NCBI RefSeq assembly: GCF_014211975.1
Contig: NZ_CP060084.1
Location: 3,173,001-3,237,000, forward strand
Origin: Teredinibacter haidensis
GTDB taxonomy: Bacteria; Pseudomonadota; Gammaproteobacteria; Pseudomonadales; Cellvibrionaceae
Direction of reading: 5' to 3'
DNA length: 64,000 nucleotides
Part shown: positions 52,231 through 62,485 of the stretch, one piece after another
Numbering within the stretch: the stretch's first letter is position 1
Layout: each line of letters begins with the position of its first letter
Position numbers and translations under genes: made by a program
Notes under the pieces: model-generated
Told to the model about the DNA's origin: nothing
Databases searched by the model: none
Seen by the model: the letters and a program-made list of their open reading frames with translations, nothing else

Positions 52231-55200
52231 TTACTCGCCGCGCCGCCGCACACTGTGGAGCATACTGTCGAGATCTGCAGCGCGAGGCTTCACCAGCCAG
52301 AACTTGCCGACAAATGTGTCGAAATTATCAAGAATGTGCTGACCCCAGGTACTTTTAGTTTCAGACACAAACTCGTCAATCACGCTGCGCAAATGGTTGC
52401 GATGAGCTTCCAATGCCTCGGTATTGATACGCGTAATATCCACCAATTCGTGATTGTATTTGTCGACAAAATTGTTCTTCTGGTCCAGCACGTAGGCGAA
52501 ACCTCCGGTCATCCCGGCACCGAAGTTCACGCCAGTATCACCCAGAACGGTAACCACTCCACCAGTCATATATTCACAGCAGTGGTCGCCAACACCCTCG
52601 ACAACCGCATGTGCACCGGAGTTGCGGACGCCGCAACGCTCGCCTGCGCGGCCCGCAGCAAACAACTTGCCACCGGTAGCACCATAGAGGCAGGTATTCC
52701 CCATAATACTGGTGTCCTGACTTGCGAACGCAGACCCTTTAGGAGGACGAATCACCAGCTTACCGCCGGCCATGCCTTTGCCCACGTAATCGTTGGCATC
52801 GCCTTCCAGTACCATATCAAGACCACCGGCGTTCCACACACCAAAGCTCTGACCAGCAACACCCTTGAGCTTTAGGGTAATGGGTTTACTGGCCATTCCC
52901 TGATTGCCGTGACGCTTGGCAATTTCACCACTGATACGCGCACCGATGGAGCGATCACAGTTAGTAACGATAAACTCGAATTGACCGCCCGATTTGGATT
53001 CAATGGCCGGCAGAATAGTGTTCACCATTTCTTCGGCCAGCAGCCCCTTATCGAAAGGTGGATTGCGTTCCAATTTACAGAATTGAGGCTTGGATTCCAG
53101 CAGTGTGTCCGTATGCAGCAGTGGACTAAGATCCAATTTTTGTTGCCGGGGCGTATTACCCTCGATAGCCTCTAACAGATCAACACGACCGATCAAATCA
53201 TCAATAGTGCGAACCCCTAGCTTAGCCATCCACTCCCGAACCTCTTCAGCAACAAACCTAAAGAAGTTCATCGCCATATCTACGGTGCCAATGTAATGAT
53301 CTCGACGCAAGGCCTCCTGCTGAGTAGCAACACCGGTAGCGCAGTTGTTCAGGTGACAGATACGCAGGTACTTACAACCCAAAGCAACCATAGGCGCCGT
53401 GCCGAAACCAAAGCTTTCCGCGCCGAGAATCGCTGCTTTAATCACGTCCAGACCAGACTTAAGTCCACCATCCGTTTGCACGCGAACCTTACCTCGAAGG
53501 TCGTTGGCACGTAGAGTCTGATGAGTTTCCGCCAGTCCCAGCTCCCAGGGCGAACCAGCATAGCGGATGGAGGTCAGTGGGCTTGCCGCCGTACCGCCAT
53601 CGTAGCCCGAAATCGTAATCAAATCCGCATAGGCTTTAGCAACACCGGCTGCAATCGTACCCACGCCCGGACGCGATACCAACTTTACGGATACCAGGGC
53701 ATCCGGGTTCACCTGCTTAAGATCGAAAATCAGCTGAGCCAAATCTTCAATGGAATAAATATCGTGGTGAGGGGGTGGCGAAATCAAGGTAACACCGGGT
53801 ACAGAGTAACGCAGACGAGCAATCAACTCGTTTACTTTTCCGCCAGGAAGCTGGCCGCCTTCCCCAGGCTTTGCGCCCTGGGCGACTTTAATTTGCAGCA
53901 CCTCAGCGTTAACAAGGTAGTGGGGCGTCACACCAAAGCGACCCGAGGCAACCTGCTTGATCTTGGAGACTTTGTTGGTTCCAAAGCGCACAGCATCTTC
54001 GCCGCCTTCACCACTGTTGGAGCGACCACCCAGTGTATTCATGGCTTGTGCCAGAGCTTCATGGGCCTCCGGGCTCAAGGCTCCCAGCGACATCGCCGCC
54101 GAGTCGAAACGGCGAACAATCGACTCCATCGATTCCACCTGATCAAGCGAAATCGATTTATCCTCGTCGTCCTTCAGCCTTAGCAGATCGCGCAATGTTG
54201 CGACCGGCCGGTTGTTGACTAACGCTGCGTAGTCACGCCATATCGCGTAATCACCGGTCTGTACGGCTTTTTGCAGGGTTTGCACCACATCCGGATTGAA
54301 CGCGTGATACTCCTGGCCGTGGATATATTTCAATATGCCGCCAGGCTCAATGGTTTTGCGCGCCTTCCAGGCATCCTTAGCGAGAGACTTTTGGTCCACT
54401 TCAAGGTCAAGAAACTCGGCACCTTTAATACGGCTGGGCGTACCGGCGAAGCAGGTATCCACCACATCTTCCGATAAACCAACGGCTTCGAATAGCTGGG
54501 CGCCGCGGTATGAAGCTATAGTAGAAATCCCCATTTTGGACAGGATTTTCAACAACCCTTTGCCCAAACCTTTGCGGTAGTTAGTACTGGCATCGGCGTA
54601 CTCGGTAAGCAACTCACCGGATTTCACCAAACGGTCAAGCAAGTAGTAACTGAGGTACGGGTAGACAGCGGTGGCGCCATAGCCGATCAATGCCGCTAGA
54701 TGATGAGAGTCCCGCGCGGTTGCTGTCTCCACAATAATATTGGCATCACAACGCAAGCCTTCACGGGTGAGACGGTGATGCACGGCACCGGTCGCCAGCA
54801 AGGCATGAATAGGCAATTTGCCTTCAATAATCTTCAGATCCGATAGCACAACCAGGGTTTTGCCCACTTTAACCTGAGCAACAACCTCTTCCAGCATTAG
54901 TTCAATAGCCTGCTTGAGGTTAAGCACTTTGGTATCGTAGTTGAGGTCAATCTTGACCGCTTCATAACCGGATCGCCCAAGGTGCATTAGTGCTTTAAAT
55001 TTTGCTGGCGATAATACCGGGTTGGTTAGAATGACACGGTTTGCGTGCTCTGCTGTCTCATCAAATACAGACAGTTCGCGACCAATACAGGTCTCCAATG
55101 ACATCACTATCGCTTCACGCAAAGGATCGATAGGTGGATTGGTTACTTGGGCGAACTGCTGACGAAAATAATCGTAGAGCGAGCGGCGCTTCTCCGAAAG

Positions 55201-56703
55201 TACAGCCATCGGCGTGTCGTCCCCCATGGACCCAACAGCTTCCTGGCCCGCCTCCGCGAGAGGGCGAATAACCTGATCGCACTCCTCGAAAGTGACTTGG
55301 AACATTTTCATTGCCGTTTCAACCTGAGCTTCATTCAGGCCGTTTTCCGGCATCTCACGATCTAGGCTAGCTTCAATACGAACAGCATTTTCCTTCATCC
55401 ACTGAAGATAGGGCTGGCCGGTTTTAAGCATTTGGTCGATATCAGCGGTATGGTGCAAGGTTCCAGTTTCGGTATCTACAGATAAGATCTGACCCGGCCC
55501 CAATCGGCCCTTAGCAACCACATCTTCTGGAGAATAATTGTATACACCAATTTCCGAGGCCACGGTAATAATGTCGTCTTTAGTTATTACCCAGCGCGAA
55601 GGCCGCAAACCGTTTCGATCAAGGGTACAAACCGCGTAGCGACCATCCGTTAAGACCAAGCCTGCGGGACCATCCCAGGGCTCGATATGCATAGAGTTGT
55701 ATTCATAAAACGCCTTGAGCTCGCTATCCATATGCTCAACATTCTGCCAAGCGGGCGGCACCAGCATTCGGGCGGCACGGTGCAACTCCATGCCACCAAC
55801 CAATAGTAACTCCAGCATATTATCCAGGCTGGACGAGTCCGAACCAGTACGATTTACCAGTGGGACAATCTCTTCAACATTGGGCAGTAACGGAGTCTGG
55901 AATTTTTTGGTACGCGCAACAGACCAGTTACGGTTACCCATAATGGTGTTGATCTCTCCGTTGTGCGCCAACATACGAAATGGTTGTGCCAGCGGCCACT
56001 CAGGTAATGTGTTGGTGGAGAAACGCTGGTGGAAAACACAAATCGCGGTTTTCAGGCGTTCGTCCGCCAAATCTTTATAGAAGCTGGGCAAATCCACTGG
56101 CATCATCAAGCCTTTATAGGACAAGACCTTGTGGCTCAAGCTCGCAATATAAAAAGACGCATCTGCGGCCAAACGGATTTCAGCTTTACGTCGCGCAACA
56201 AAGAGTTTCGCTCCCAGCTCCTGGTCGCTCAGATGATCCGCATTCACAAATAGGTGGTAAATGGAGGGCAGTGTTTGCAGCGCGATAGGGCCTAAACAGT
56301 TCGAGTCTGTTGGTACTTCGCGCCAAGCGCATTCAGCAAAACCAACCGCTGCCAACTCCTCTTCGACGACAGTACGTGAGGCGTCCGCTTCGGCTTTATC
56401 GGTGCTGAGCATAATGGCACCAACACCGTAGCAACTGGCCAACTCAAATCCGAGCTCTTCACGTGCGACCGTACGCAAAAAGCTATCCGGCTTCTGAATA
56501 AGCAAACCACAGCCGTCGCCCGTTTTTCCATCGGCGGCAATGCCACCACGGTGCGTCATACATGTCAGGGCTTCGATTCCCGTGGACAACAACTTGTGAC
56601 TCGGATTGCCCTTTAAGTGGGCGATCATGCCAAAGCCGCAGTTATCTTTAAACTCGTCCAACCGGTAGAGACCAGTATTCATAGGCTCATTCACTTTGTT
56701 CAT
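52231..56703 (-). CDS. gltB: Glutamate synthase [NADPH] large subunit
   Basis: GltB makes two glutamates from glutamine and 2-oxoglutarate. The 1490-residue product is full length. Cys22 in DNCGFG becomes the N-terminal nucleophile after removal of a short propeptide, and the class II glutaminase domain fills about the first 430 residues. The FMN-binding synthase domain follows (about 800-1200), with the 3Fe-4S ligands in C-x5-C-x4-C (GCKYLRICHLNNCATG) near residue 1110. The C-terminal helix domain is rich in G-x-x-x-G (GGVVTVLGDTGVNFGAG). Two starts are possible, 56703 and 56682. gltD follows. Confidence 0.97.
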   Translation of the reverse strand: MNKVNEPMNTGLYRLDEFKDNCGFGMIAHLKGNPSHKLLSTGIEALTCMTHRGGIAADGKTGDGCGLLIQKPDSFLRTVAREELGFELASCYGVGAIMLSTDKAEADASRTVVEEELAAVGFAECAWREVPTDSNCLGPIALQTLPSIYHLFVNADHLSDQELGAKLFVARRKAEIRLAADASFYIASLSHKVLSYKGLMMPVDLPSFYKDLADERLKTAICVFHQRFSTNTLPEWPLAQPFRMLAHNGEINTIMGNRNWSVARTKKFQTPLLPNVEEIVPLVNRTGSDSSSLDNMLELLLVGGMELHRAARMLVPPAWQNVEHMDSELKAFYEYNSMHIEPWDGPAGLVLTDGRYAVCTLDRNGLRPSRWVITKDDIITVASEIGVYNYSPEDVVAKGRLGPGQILSVDTETGTLHHTADIDQMLKTGQPYLQWMKENAVRIEASLDREMPENGLNEAQVETAMKMFQVTFEECDQVIRPLAEAGQEAVGSMGDDTPMAVLSEKRRSLYDYFRQQFAQVTNPPIDPLREAIVMSLETCIGRELSVFDETAEHANRVILTNPVLSPAKFKALMHLGRSGYEAVKIDLNYDTKVLNLKQAIELMLEEVVAQVKVGKTLVVLSDLKIIEGKLPIHALLATGAVHHRLTREGLRCDANIIVETATARDSHHLAALIGYGATAVYPYLSYYLLDRLVKSGELLTEYADASTNYRKGLGKGLLKILSKMGISTIASYRGAQLFEAVGLSEDVVDTCFAGTPSRIKGAEFLDLEVDQKSLAKDAWKARKTIEPGGILKYIHGQEYHAFNPDVVQTLQKAVQTGDYAIWRDYAALVNNRPVATLRDLLRLKDDEDKSISLDQVESMESIVRRFDSAAMSLGALSPEAHEALAQAMNTLGGRSNSGEGGEDAVRFGTNKVSKIKQVASGRFGVTPHYLVNAEVLQIKVAQGAKPGEGGQLPGGKVNELIARLRYSVPGVTLISPPPHHDIYSIEDLAQLIFDLKQVNPDALVSVKLVSRPGVGTIAAGVAKAYADLITISGYDGGTAASPLTSIRYAGSPWELGLAETHQTLRANDLRGKVRVQTDGGLKSGLDVIKAAILGAESFGFGTAPMVALGCKYLRICHLNNCATGVATQQEALRRDHYIGTVDMAMNFFRFVAEEVREWMAKLGVRTIDDLIGRVDLLEAIEGNTPRQQKLDLSPLLHTDTLLESKPQFCKLERNPPFDKGLLAEEMVNTILPAIESKSGGQFEFIVTNCDRSIGARISGEIAKRHGNQGMASKPITLKLKGVAGQSFGVWNAGGLDMVLEGDANDYVGKGMAGGKLVIRPPKGSAFASQDTSIMGNTCLYGATGGKLFAAGRAGERCGVRNSGAHAVVEGVGDHCCEYMTGGVVTVLGDTGVNFGAGMTGGFAYVLDQKNNFVDKYNHELVDITRINTEALEAHRNHLRSVIDEFVSETKSTWGQHILDNFDTFVGKFWLVKPRAADLDSMLHSVRRRGE

Positions 56704-57074
56704 TCGCTTCCATCTGTTAACGCACCATCTAGGGGCGCAATTGATACTCTCTAGCAGCCGCCATTACGGCGAACACTATACTATGCACAATTCGATCCGG
56801 CTGCCTGCCGGCACGGTACAAAAACCACTTAGATTTAGACAGCTTTTACGTATCTAGTTTACATACAGCTTGTTGGAGGGCGCAGCGTTAGGGATGGATT
56901 TAAACATGCAGCTTTAAGAAGCAGTTTCGCAATTCCCGGTTCTCACCAAAGCTGAAAGGCATACAAACCAGACAAAAAAACCCCATAAATTCGGGGCTTT
57001 AGATAATCTGGGCGAAGCATGTTAACTGCACTTAATGGGCTTGGCAAGAAAAACTCCACTCAACAAAAACCCTA
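56704..57074. other. 371-base gap between the DamX-like gene and gltB
   Basis: It presumably holds the gltBD promoter. A TATAGT box on the minus strand lies at 56780-56775, but no matching -35 box is clear. A CCGGC/GCCGG hairpin is near 56798-56812. A 20-codon frame on the minus strand near 56960-56900 has no visible ribosome-binding site. A terminator for the upstream gene run is listed separately. I see no tRNA or protein gene. Confidence 0.4.
56974..56996 (-). terminator. Probable terminator of the pil-aro-damX gene run
   Basis: On the minus strand a CCCC/GGGG stem (56996-56993 with 56984-56981), extended by A-T pairs past a bulged G, has an 8-base loop and a run of seven T. It lies about 80 bases after the stop of the DamX-like gene. 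Confidence 0.55.
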
Positions 57075-58550
57075 TTAATTGCGCCGAATTGCGTCGATCT
57101 CCTGTTTAATATCTTTTAACGAGCGAGGCCACGGGCCTGCCGTTCGCTGCTCTGCTGGCAACTGATCCCGCGCATTCAACGCTGCCGACCTGGAAGCGTA
57201 GACCCCCGCAAGTACGATCGCGCGCCGCTCTCCTTTTCTAAGCCCCTCGTAGACATACAAGGACTTACGGTTGGCCTGGCGCGCCATATAAGACTGGAGA
57301 GAAGCCTCTCTGCTGGCAACTAACACCTGTAAAGTGTACTCGCCACTTGAGCGAGAAAGCAAAAAAAGCTCGTCGTATTCGAAGGCTAAAGATTCAACGA
57401 ATGGAGCAGGTGTGGGGCTGGGCGTGGGCGTGGGCGCAACATTATTCCTGGCGGACGCAACAAAAGCTGGTTTCGCAGGAACAACTACAATCTCTGCAGC
57501 TTCGGGTGAAGTGCCTGCAGCCAATCCACCAACAATCTCGACTGAGCCTGTTAAATCGATACCTTCCTTTGCTGCTGACTCGGAGGAAACACTACCAAGG
57601 GCTTGCACTTTTTCCGGCACCTTACGCTCTTCCGTAAGCTGTCCAGAGCTGAGGGTCGGCGACAAAACCAACTTCGGCGTCTCACTTATATTCTGCGACG
57701 TCAGCGCCCAAATGAGGACGCTAACCAACACCAGCATTGCTACGATATGGCCTAGCGGTAAACCAAACGTTTTTCCCTTTGCGCTATCAGTTTTAGACCG
57801 CGATTCACCGGCCCCAACCATTGACTCCAAAAGCCCTAACGCAACACCCGGATTGCCCATCGATTTAGCCCAAAGGCTATTCAGAGCTTCATCATCAAGC
57901 CGCCCCGACCACTCCAACCCTAGATCTGAAAAAAAAGCCCGCAACTCTGCGGCGGAAAGAAGCGGCATCTCAAAGTCATAAACAGGCACTTCCAGCAACT
58001 GCAACTCATCCAAGCGCTCCACCAAACCCGACTGAGCAGCCAAGAGCAACACTAGACCATAACCTGCAGCCTCCTGCTCCTGCCCCTGCACCAAACTAAT
58101 AAGCGCACCAAGCGTTGAATCATCGAGTAGGTGGGCATTATCAATTATCAACACGGCCTGCTTCTGCTCTGCAGTAAGTGACTGACTAAAATGCCTTAAA
58201 GCGGCCAGCATTTCGCCCGGACCACCCATTGCACCGATGCTAACCCCAAGACGTGCCGTAATTAGAGCCAGATTTTTCTGAAGATCAGCGTCACTCTCTG
58301 CACAAAAATTGACGCACAAGGGGAGGTGTTCGAGATGGCTTTTTAACTCATTGAGAAAACATGTTTTCCCCGCTCCAGCGGCACCGACGATAACCGGTAA
58401 ACCTTCGCCGAACTGAAGCAAATGTAAAATTTGATCGATAAGTACCTGACGCCCAGGTGTGGCAAAATAAACCGGCCCTTGCCTATAACCAACTTGAGGC
58501 TGATCAACACCCTCTTTTGGGATCACTAAATCAAGCTCTTGGTTGTCCAT
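57075..58550 (-). CDS. DamX-like AAA-ATPase with SPOR domain
   Basis: A 491-residue protein. An N-terminal ExeA-like AAA domain has the P-loop GAAGAGKTCFLNE near residue 58 and the Walker B strand AVLIIDNAHLL near 133. A transmembrane helix lies near residues 268-286, then a Thr, Pro and Ala-rich periplasmic linker, then a C-terminal SPOR domain (about 395-485; YTLQVLVASREASLQSY). SPOR domains bind denuded septal peptidoglycan, so a role in cell division is expected, as for E. coli DamX, which also follows aroB. Its start is 20 bases after the aroB stop. Confidence 0.85.
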   Translation of the reverse strand: MDNQELDLVIPKEGVDQPQVGYRQGPVYFATPGRQVLIDQILHLLQFGEGLPVIVGAAGAGKTCFLNELKSHLEHLPLCVNFCAESDADLQKNLALITARLGVSIGAMGGPGEMLAALRHFSQSLTAEQKQAVLIIDNAHLLDDSTLGALISLVQGQEQEAAGYGLVLLLAAQSGLVERLDELQLLEVPVYDFEMPLLSAAELRAFFSDLGLEWSGRLDDEALNSLWAKSMGNPGVALGLLESMVGAGESRSKTDSAKGKTFGLPLGHIVAMLVLVSVLIWALTSQNISETPKLVLSPTLSSGQLTEERKVPEKVQALGSVSSESAAKEGIDLTGSVEIVGGLAAGTSPEAAEIVVVPAKPAFVASARNNVAPTPTPSPTPAPFVESLAFEYDELFLLSRSSGEYTLQVLVASREASLQSYMARQANRKSLYVYEGLRKGERRAIVLAGVYASRSAALNARDQLPAEQRTAGPWPRSLKDIKQEIDAIRRN

Positions 58551-58570
58551 AATAGTTGCGCCCAGTTGTC

Positions 58571-59659
58571 TTAACTACAGAACTCCGTTAGCGTTTCTTC
58601 AAGTTTTTTAGGGTCAAAGTCTGCTGTCACTACGGACTCTCCGCATCCAGTTAAAAGGACCAAGCGCAAAGTACCATCAAGTACTTTTTTGTCGACAGCC
58701 ATATATTGCATAAAAATATCGGGGGTCATTGTTTCCGGCACTTTTATCGGCAATTTTGCCTTCTCAATCAGCTCTATGGCTCTGTCATAAACGCTTTGCT
58801 CAATCCACCCCAAGCGCAAGGATAAATCGCACGCCATAACCATGCCGGCACCAACCGCCTCACCGTGAACCCATACGCCATAGCCCATATAGGACTCTAT
58901 TGCATGACCAAAGGTATGCCCAAGGTTTAAAATGGCCCGCAGACCGGATTCAGTTTCGTCTTTCGCGACAATATCGGCTTTCGTTTTGCAGGATACGTCG
59001 ATAGCATAGGCCAGAGCATCGCTATCTCTCGCCAGAAGGGCATCCATGTTCTGCTCAAGCCAGGAGAAAAACTCCGCGTCAGCAATCAAACCATATTTGA
59101 TCACTTCAGCTAAACCTGCAGAAAGCTCTCTATCGGGAAGAGTTGCCAGAACATCTGTATCGATAATGACCGACTTCGGTTGATAAAACGCACCGATCAT
59201 ATTTTTACCCAACGGGTGGTTTACACCTGTTTTTCCGCCAACTGACGAGTCGACCTGCGACAACAGTGTTGTCGGGATCTGGATAAAATTTACACCCCGC
59301 TGATAACTAGCGGCGGCAAAGCCGACCATGTCGCCAATAACACCGCCCCCCAAAGCCACCAGTGTAGTGCGCCGGTTGTGGCGCTTACTTAACAGACCAT
59401 CAAAAATGAGATTTAATGTTTCCAGGTTTTTAAACTGCTCGCCATCGGGCAACACTACCTTATCCAAGCGAAAGCTTTCACCCAGTAGCGCTTCAACTTT
59501 ATGGGCATAGAGAGGATCTACTGTTTCATTGGTTACAAGCATTACCTGATCGGAAGATAGATACGGCTTTAAATAATCGCCACAATTCAGCAATTGCTCA
59601 CCAATAAAAATGGGGTAACTTCTTTCACCAAGCTCAACATGTAATCTTCGAGTTGCCAT
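58571..59659 (-). CDS. aroB: 3-dehydroquinate synthase
   Basis: AroB makes 3-dehydroquinate from DAHP in the shikimate pathway, with NAD and a divalent metal. ATG 59659 gives 362 residues, equal to E. coli AroB; a TTG six codons earlier is an alternative. The NAD-binding GGGVIGDMVGFAA near residue 99 and RGVNFIQIPTTLLSQVDSSVGG are diagnostic, as are the zinc-site segments NLGHTFGHAIE and GYGVWVHGEAV. It lies 132 bases after aroK and 20 before the DamX-like gene. Confidence 0.97.
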   Translation of the reverse strand: MATRRLHVELGERSYPIFIGEQLLNCGDYLKPYLSSDQVMLVTNETVDPLYAHKVEALLGESFRLDKVVLPDGEQFKNLETLNLIFDGLLSKRHNRRTTLVALGGGVIGDMVGFAAASYQRGVNFIQIPTTLLSQVDSSVGGKTGVNHPLGKNMIGAFYQPKSVIIDTDVLATLPDRELSAGLAEVIKYGLIADAEFFSWLEQNMDALLARDSDALAYAIDVSCKTKADIVAKDETESGLRAILNLGHTFGHAIESYMGYGVWVHGEAVGAGMVMACDLSLRLGWIEQSVYDRAIELIEKAKLPIKVPETMTPDIFMQYMAVDKKVLDGTLRLVLLTGCGESVVTADFDPKKLEETLTEFCS

Positions 59660-59791
59660 ATAGTGTATTAAGTCCAATAGATGTATTTAGCACAAACAGA
59701 AACAATCGGCGACATTGTATACGAGAACACCCTAAGATATCACTGCAGGCAAAAAGGAGGAGGTTTCCGCAACAGGCTGGAATGAGAAAGA

Positions 59792-60307
59792 CTATGCTTC
59801 TGGAGAAATTAGATCGACTATTGCCTGCACAACATACTTAGGGCTGCGGCCATCGGTAACAAGAACATAGCCCGCTACCTCACGGTAAAGAGGATCACGC
59901 AGATTATATAGCTCAATAATTTTGGCTTTTGGGTCATCGACCTGAAGCAAAGGTCTTTTCTTATCTTTATAAGTTCTCTCGACAAGCTGCTCAATGGTCG
60001 CCGTAAGGTAGACAACTGACGACTGCTTTTTTAGCATCTCTCGGTTTTCTTCCCGCATGACAATACCGCCGCCGGTAGCAATAACAACGGAATTTTTCTC
60101 AACCATTTCTGCAAGAACAGCAGATTCGCGCTCGCGAAAACCCGCCTCACCTTCAACATCGAAAATCCAAGGAATATCGGCACCCGTGCGCTGCTCAATA
60201 ACATTATCAGTATCCAGAAAATCACAACCCAAATGTTGGGACAACATTCTACCGATAGTGGATTTGCCGGCCCCCATGGGGCCGACCAGAAAGACAGAGT
60301 GGCTCAC
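59792..60307 (-). CDS. aroK: Shikimate kinase
   Basis: A 171-residue P-loop kinase that phosphorylates shikimate. GPMGAGKSTIGRML at residues 9-22 is the ATP loop, then DTDNVIEQRTG with the shikimate-binding aspartate, FRERESAVL, and ATGGGIV. The lid arginine is in DKKRPLLQ. It starts one base after the pilQ stop, which ties the shikimate pathway genes to the pilus operon, as in Pseudomonas. Length fits AroK rather than the unlinked AroL. Confidence 0.97.
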   Translation of the reverse strand: MSHSVFLVGPMGAGKSTIGRMLSQHLGCDFLDTDNVIEQRTGADIPWIFDVEGEAGFRERESAVLAEMVEKNSVVIATGGGIVMREENREMLKKQSSVVYLTATIEQLVERTYKDKKRPLLQVDDPKAKIIELYNLRDPLYREVAGYVLVTDGRSPKYVVQAIVDLISPEA

Positions 60308-60308
60308 G

Positions 60309-62480
60309 TTACTCCAGGAAGTCTGAGCTCATGATACGAGGCGTAACAAATATGAGTAGCTCACGCTTTTGCTCATCGTTAATATCGTGGCGGAAGAGTG
60401 TACCCAAGAAAGGAATATCTCCCAGTAGCGGAACCTTGGTTTGACCTTTAACGGTTTCAACAGAATAAATGCCCCCAAGAACAACCGTATCGCCATCAGC
60501 GACCAACACAGAGGTTTCCAGATGGGTCACATCAATAACCGGTACCCCAGCGGAAACACCGGTAACAGAGTCCTGATCAATCTCCAGATCCATAATGATG
60601 CGATTATCCGGCGTAATTTGCGGCGTAACATTCAAACGCAAGACGACTTCTTTAAATGACGTTGTGGTACCACCACTGGCAGACTCCGCCTGGTAGGGCA
60701 CTTCGGTACCAGATTGAATGGTTGCAGGCTGCTTATCTCCAGTGATGACTTTTGGCTGAGAAACAATTTCAGCAAATCCAGAATCCTGCAAAGCAGATAA
60801 CTCCATACCCAGCATGAAATTGCTACTAATAACGTTCCACGCCAACGAGCCGGTAGGATTAAAGACACCAAGATCCACTAAAGTATTCTGCGGGAAAGAG
60901 TGCTGGCTATCTGCTTGCCCGTCACCATCAGAATCGGTAAATGCGCCAACAATTCCTTTAGTCTCCGCATACACGCTATCCATTGAGCCCGTAAACTCGT
61001 GTATATGACTACCGGATTCAGAGCTTTCTACCGCATCACCCGCGATTCTAAATCCCAGCTCCTTGCGAAATTCCGAGTTGGCAATAACCAAACGAGCCTC
61101 GATCATTACCTGCTTAACCGGAATATCGATACGATCGACCAACAGCTTAAACTGGTTAATTTTTTCTTCAGTATCCGTCAGAATTATGGAATTGGTTCTC
61201 TCATCCACAATCGCCTGTCCACGATCAGATAACATGCTGCCCGTTGAATTGCGGGAACTACCACCAGCTCCCGACTCTGCACCTCCACCGCCAGCGCTCC
61301 CAGCCATAAATAGTGTGAAAAGCTCACGCGCATTGGCATAGCGAATACGAATATACTCCGTGCGCAATGGAGCCAATTCTTCTAGTTGCTTCTTGGTTTC
61401 AATTTCCTGCTTTTCCCTTTCCGCAATCTCTGCCGCCGGTGCAACCATCAGCACATTGCCAATCTGCCGCTTGTCCAGCCCCTTGGTTTTTAATACTAGA
61501 TCCAAAGCCTGGTCCCAAGGTACATTTTCTAAACGCAACGTAATATTGCCTGTTACTGTATCGCTAGCAACAAGATTCAACTCAGTGAAATCTGCAATCA
61601 ACTGCAACACTGAGCGCACTTGTATATCCTGAAAGTTTAACGACAAGCGCTCACCAACATACGCGAACGTCTTTTTCTTGTCTTCGATTTCCTGGCGAGA
61701 GAGAGGCTTTACACTGATGACATATTCGGTATCTGCCTGGTACGCAAGGTAATCATAATCACCAGTAGCATCAATTTTAATAACGGTATTTGATCCGCTC
61801 ATGCTCGAGCCGAGCATGCTCACCGGCGTAGCGAAATCAATGACATCGAGTTTTCGGTGCATTTCAGTCGGCAGCGCAGTGTCCATAAGGGTAACGTTAA
61901 CTCCCGAAGACACCTCTTCGACATCAATCGCAATATTGGGGTTGGTTAAAGTAACGATAACCTTCCCTTCCCCGGTTTCACCTCTACGAAAATCTATCCC
62001 GCTTACCGATGAGCCCACATTACTATACTGAACACTCCCGTCTTCCAACGAAACGGGAGTGGAAACATCTACCGACGTCGACGCATTGCTTACACCAACA
62101 GACTCCGCCCCCACCTCCACAACCAGCTGCTCACCTTCAACTCGCGAAGTATAGGGTACTAAACTATTGAGGTTTACAATTAATCGCGTCCGACCGCCAC
62201 CGGCGACAACAACCGCACTGCTAACCTCGCCGACTGACATTGAGTACTTTTTCTGCGGCAATAAATTTTCAACATCAGAAAAATCTAACACAATCCGTGC
62301 GGGCTGATCGATCGTATAGCCCTCAGGCTTGGAGATCGCCCCCTCGAACAACAAGCGAATTTCTGCACGCTCACCAGGTAACTCAGAGAACTGAATATCT
62401 TTCAGATTCGCTGCGCTAACCACGCCTGAAACCAACACAAGGGTACCAGAGAGCAGGATTATTAATTTACGTATGAACAT
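60309..62480 (-). CDS. pilQ: Type IV pilus secretin PilQ
   Basis: PilQ forms the outer-membrane pore through which the type IV pilus passes. The 723-residue precursor has a signal peptide (about 1-23), two AMIN domains (about 25-115 and 155-255) that bind peptidoglycan, an STN/N0 domain (about 275-350), a secretin N1 domain (about 375-480, interrupted by a Gly and Ser-rich insert) and the secretin barrel (about 530-718). VPYQAES and the closing LLIFVTPRIM are typical of secretins. It follows pilP by five bases and precedes aroK by one. Confidence 0.96.
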   Translation of the reverse strand: MFIRKLIILLSGTLVLVSGVVSAANLKDIQFSELPGERAEIRLLFEGAISKPEGYTIDQPARIVLDFSDVENLLPQKKYSMSVGEVSSAVVVAGGGRTRLIVNLNSLVPYTSRVEGEQLVVEVGAESVGVSNASTSVDVSTPVSLEDGSVQYSNVGSSVSGIDFRRGETGEGKVIVTLTNPNIAIDVEEVSSGVNVTLMDTALPTEMHRKLDVIDFATPVSMLGSSMSGSNTVIKIDATGDYDYLAYQADTEYVISVKPLSRQEIEDKKKTFAYVGERLSLNFQDIQVRSVLQLIADFTELNLVASDTVTGNITLRLENVPWDQALDLVLKTKGLDKRQIGNVLMVAPAAEIAEREKQEIETKKQLEELAPLRTEYIRIRYANARELFTLFMAGSAGGGGAESGAGGSSRNSTGSMLSDRGQAIVDERTNSIILTDTEEKINQFKLLVDRIDIPVKQVMIEARLVIANSEFRKELGFRIAGDAVESSESGSHIHEFTGSMDSVYAETKGIVGAFTDSDGDGQADSQHSFPQNTLVDLGVFNPTGSLAWNVISSNFMLGMELSALQDSGFAEIVSQPKVITGDKQPATIQSGTEVPYQAESASGGTTTSFKEVVLRLNVTPQITPDNRIIMDLEIDQDSVTGVSAGVPVIDVTHLETSVLVADGDTVVLGGIYSVETVKGQTKVPLLGDIPFLGTLFRHDINDEQKRELLIFVTPRIMSSDFLE

Positions 62481-62485
62481 GTTGT

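Noticed and set aside
57410..57440. GGGCGTGGGC repeats as a separate element
   Set aside because: They encode the Thr-Pro-rich linker of the DamX-like protein in frame.
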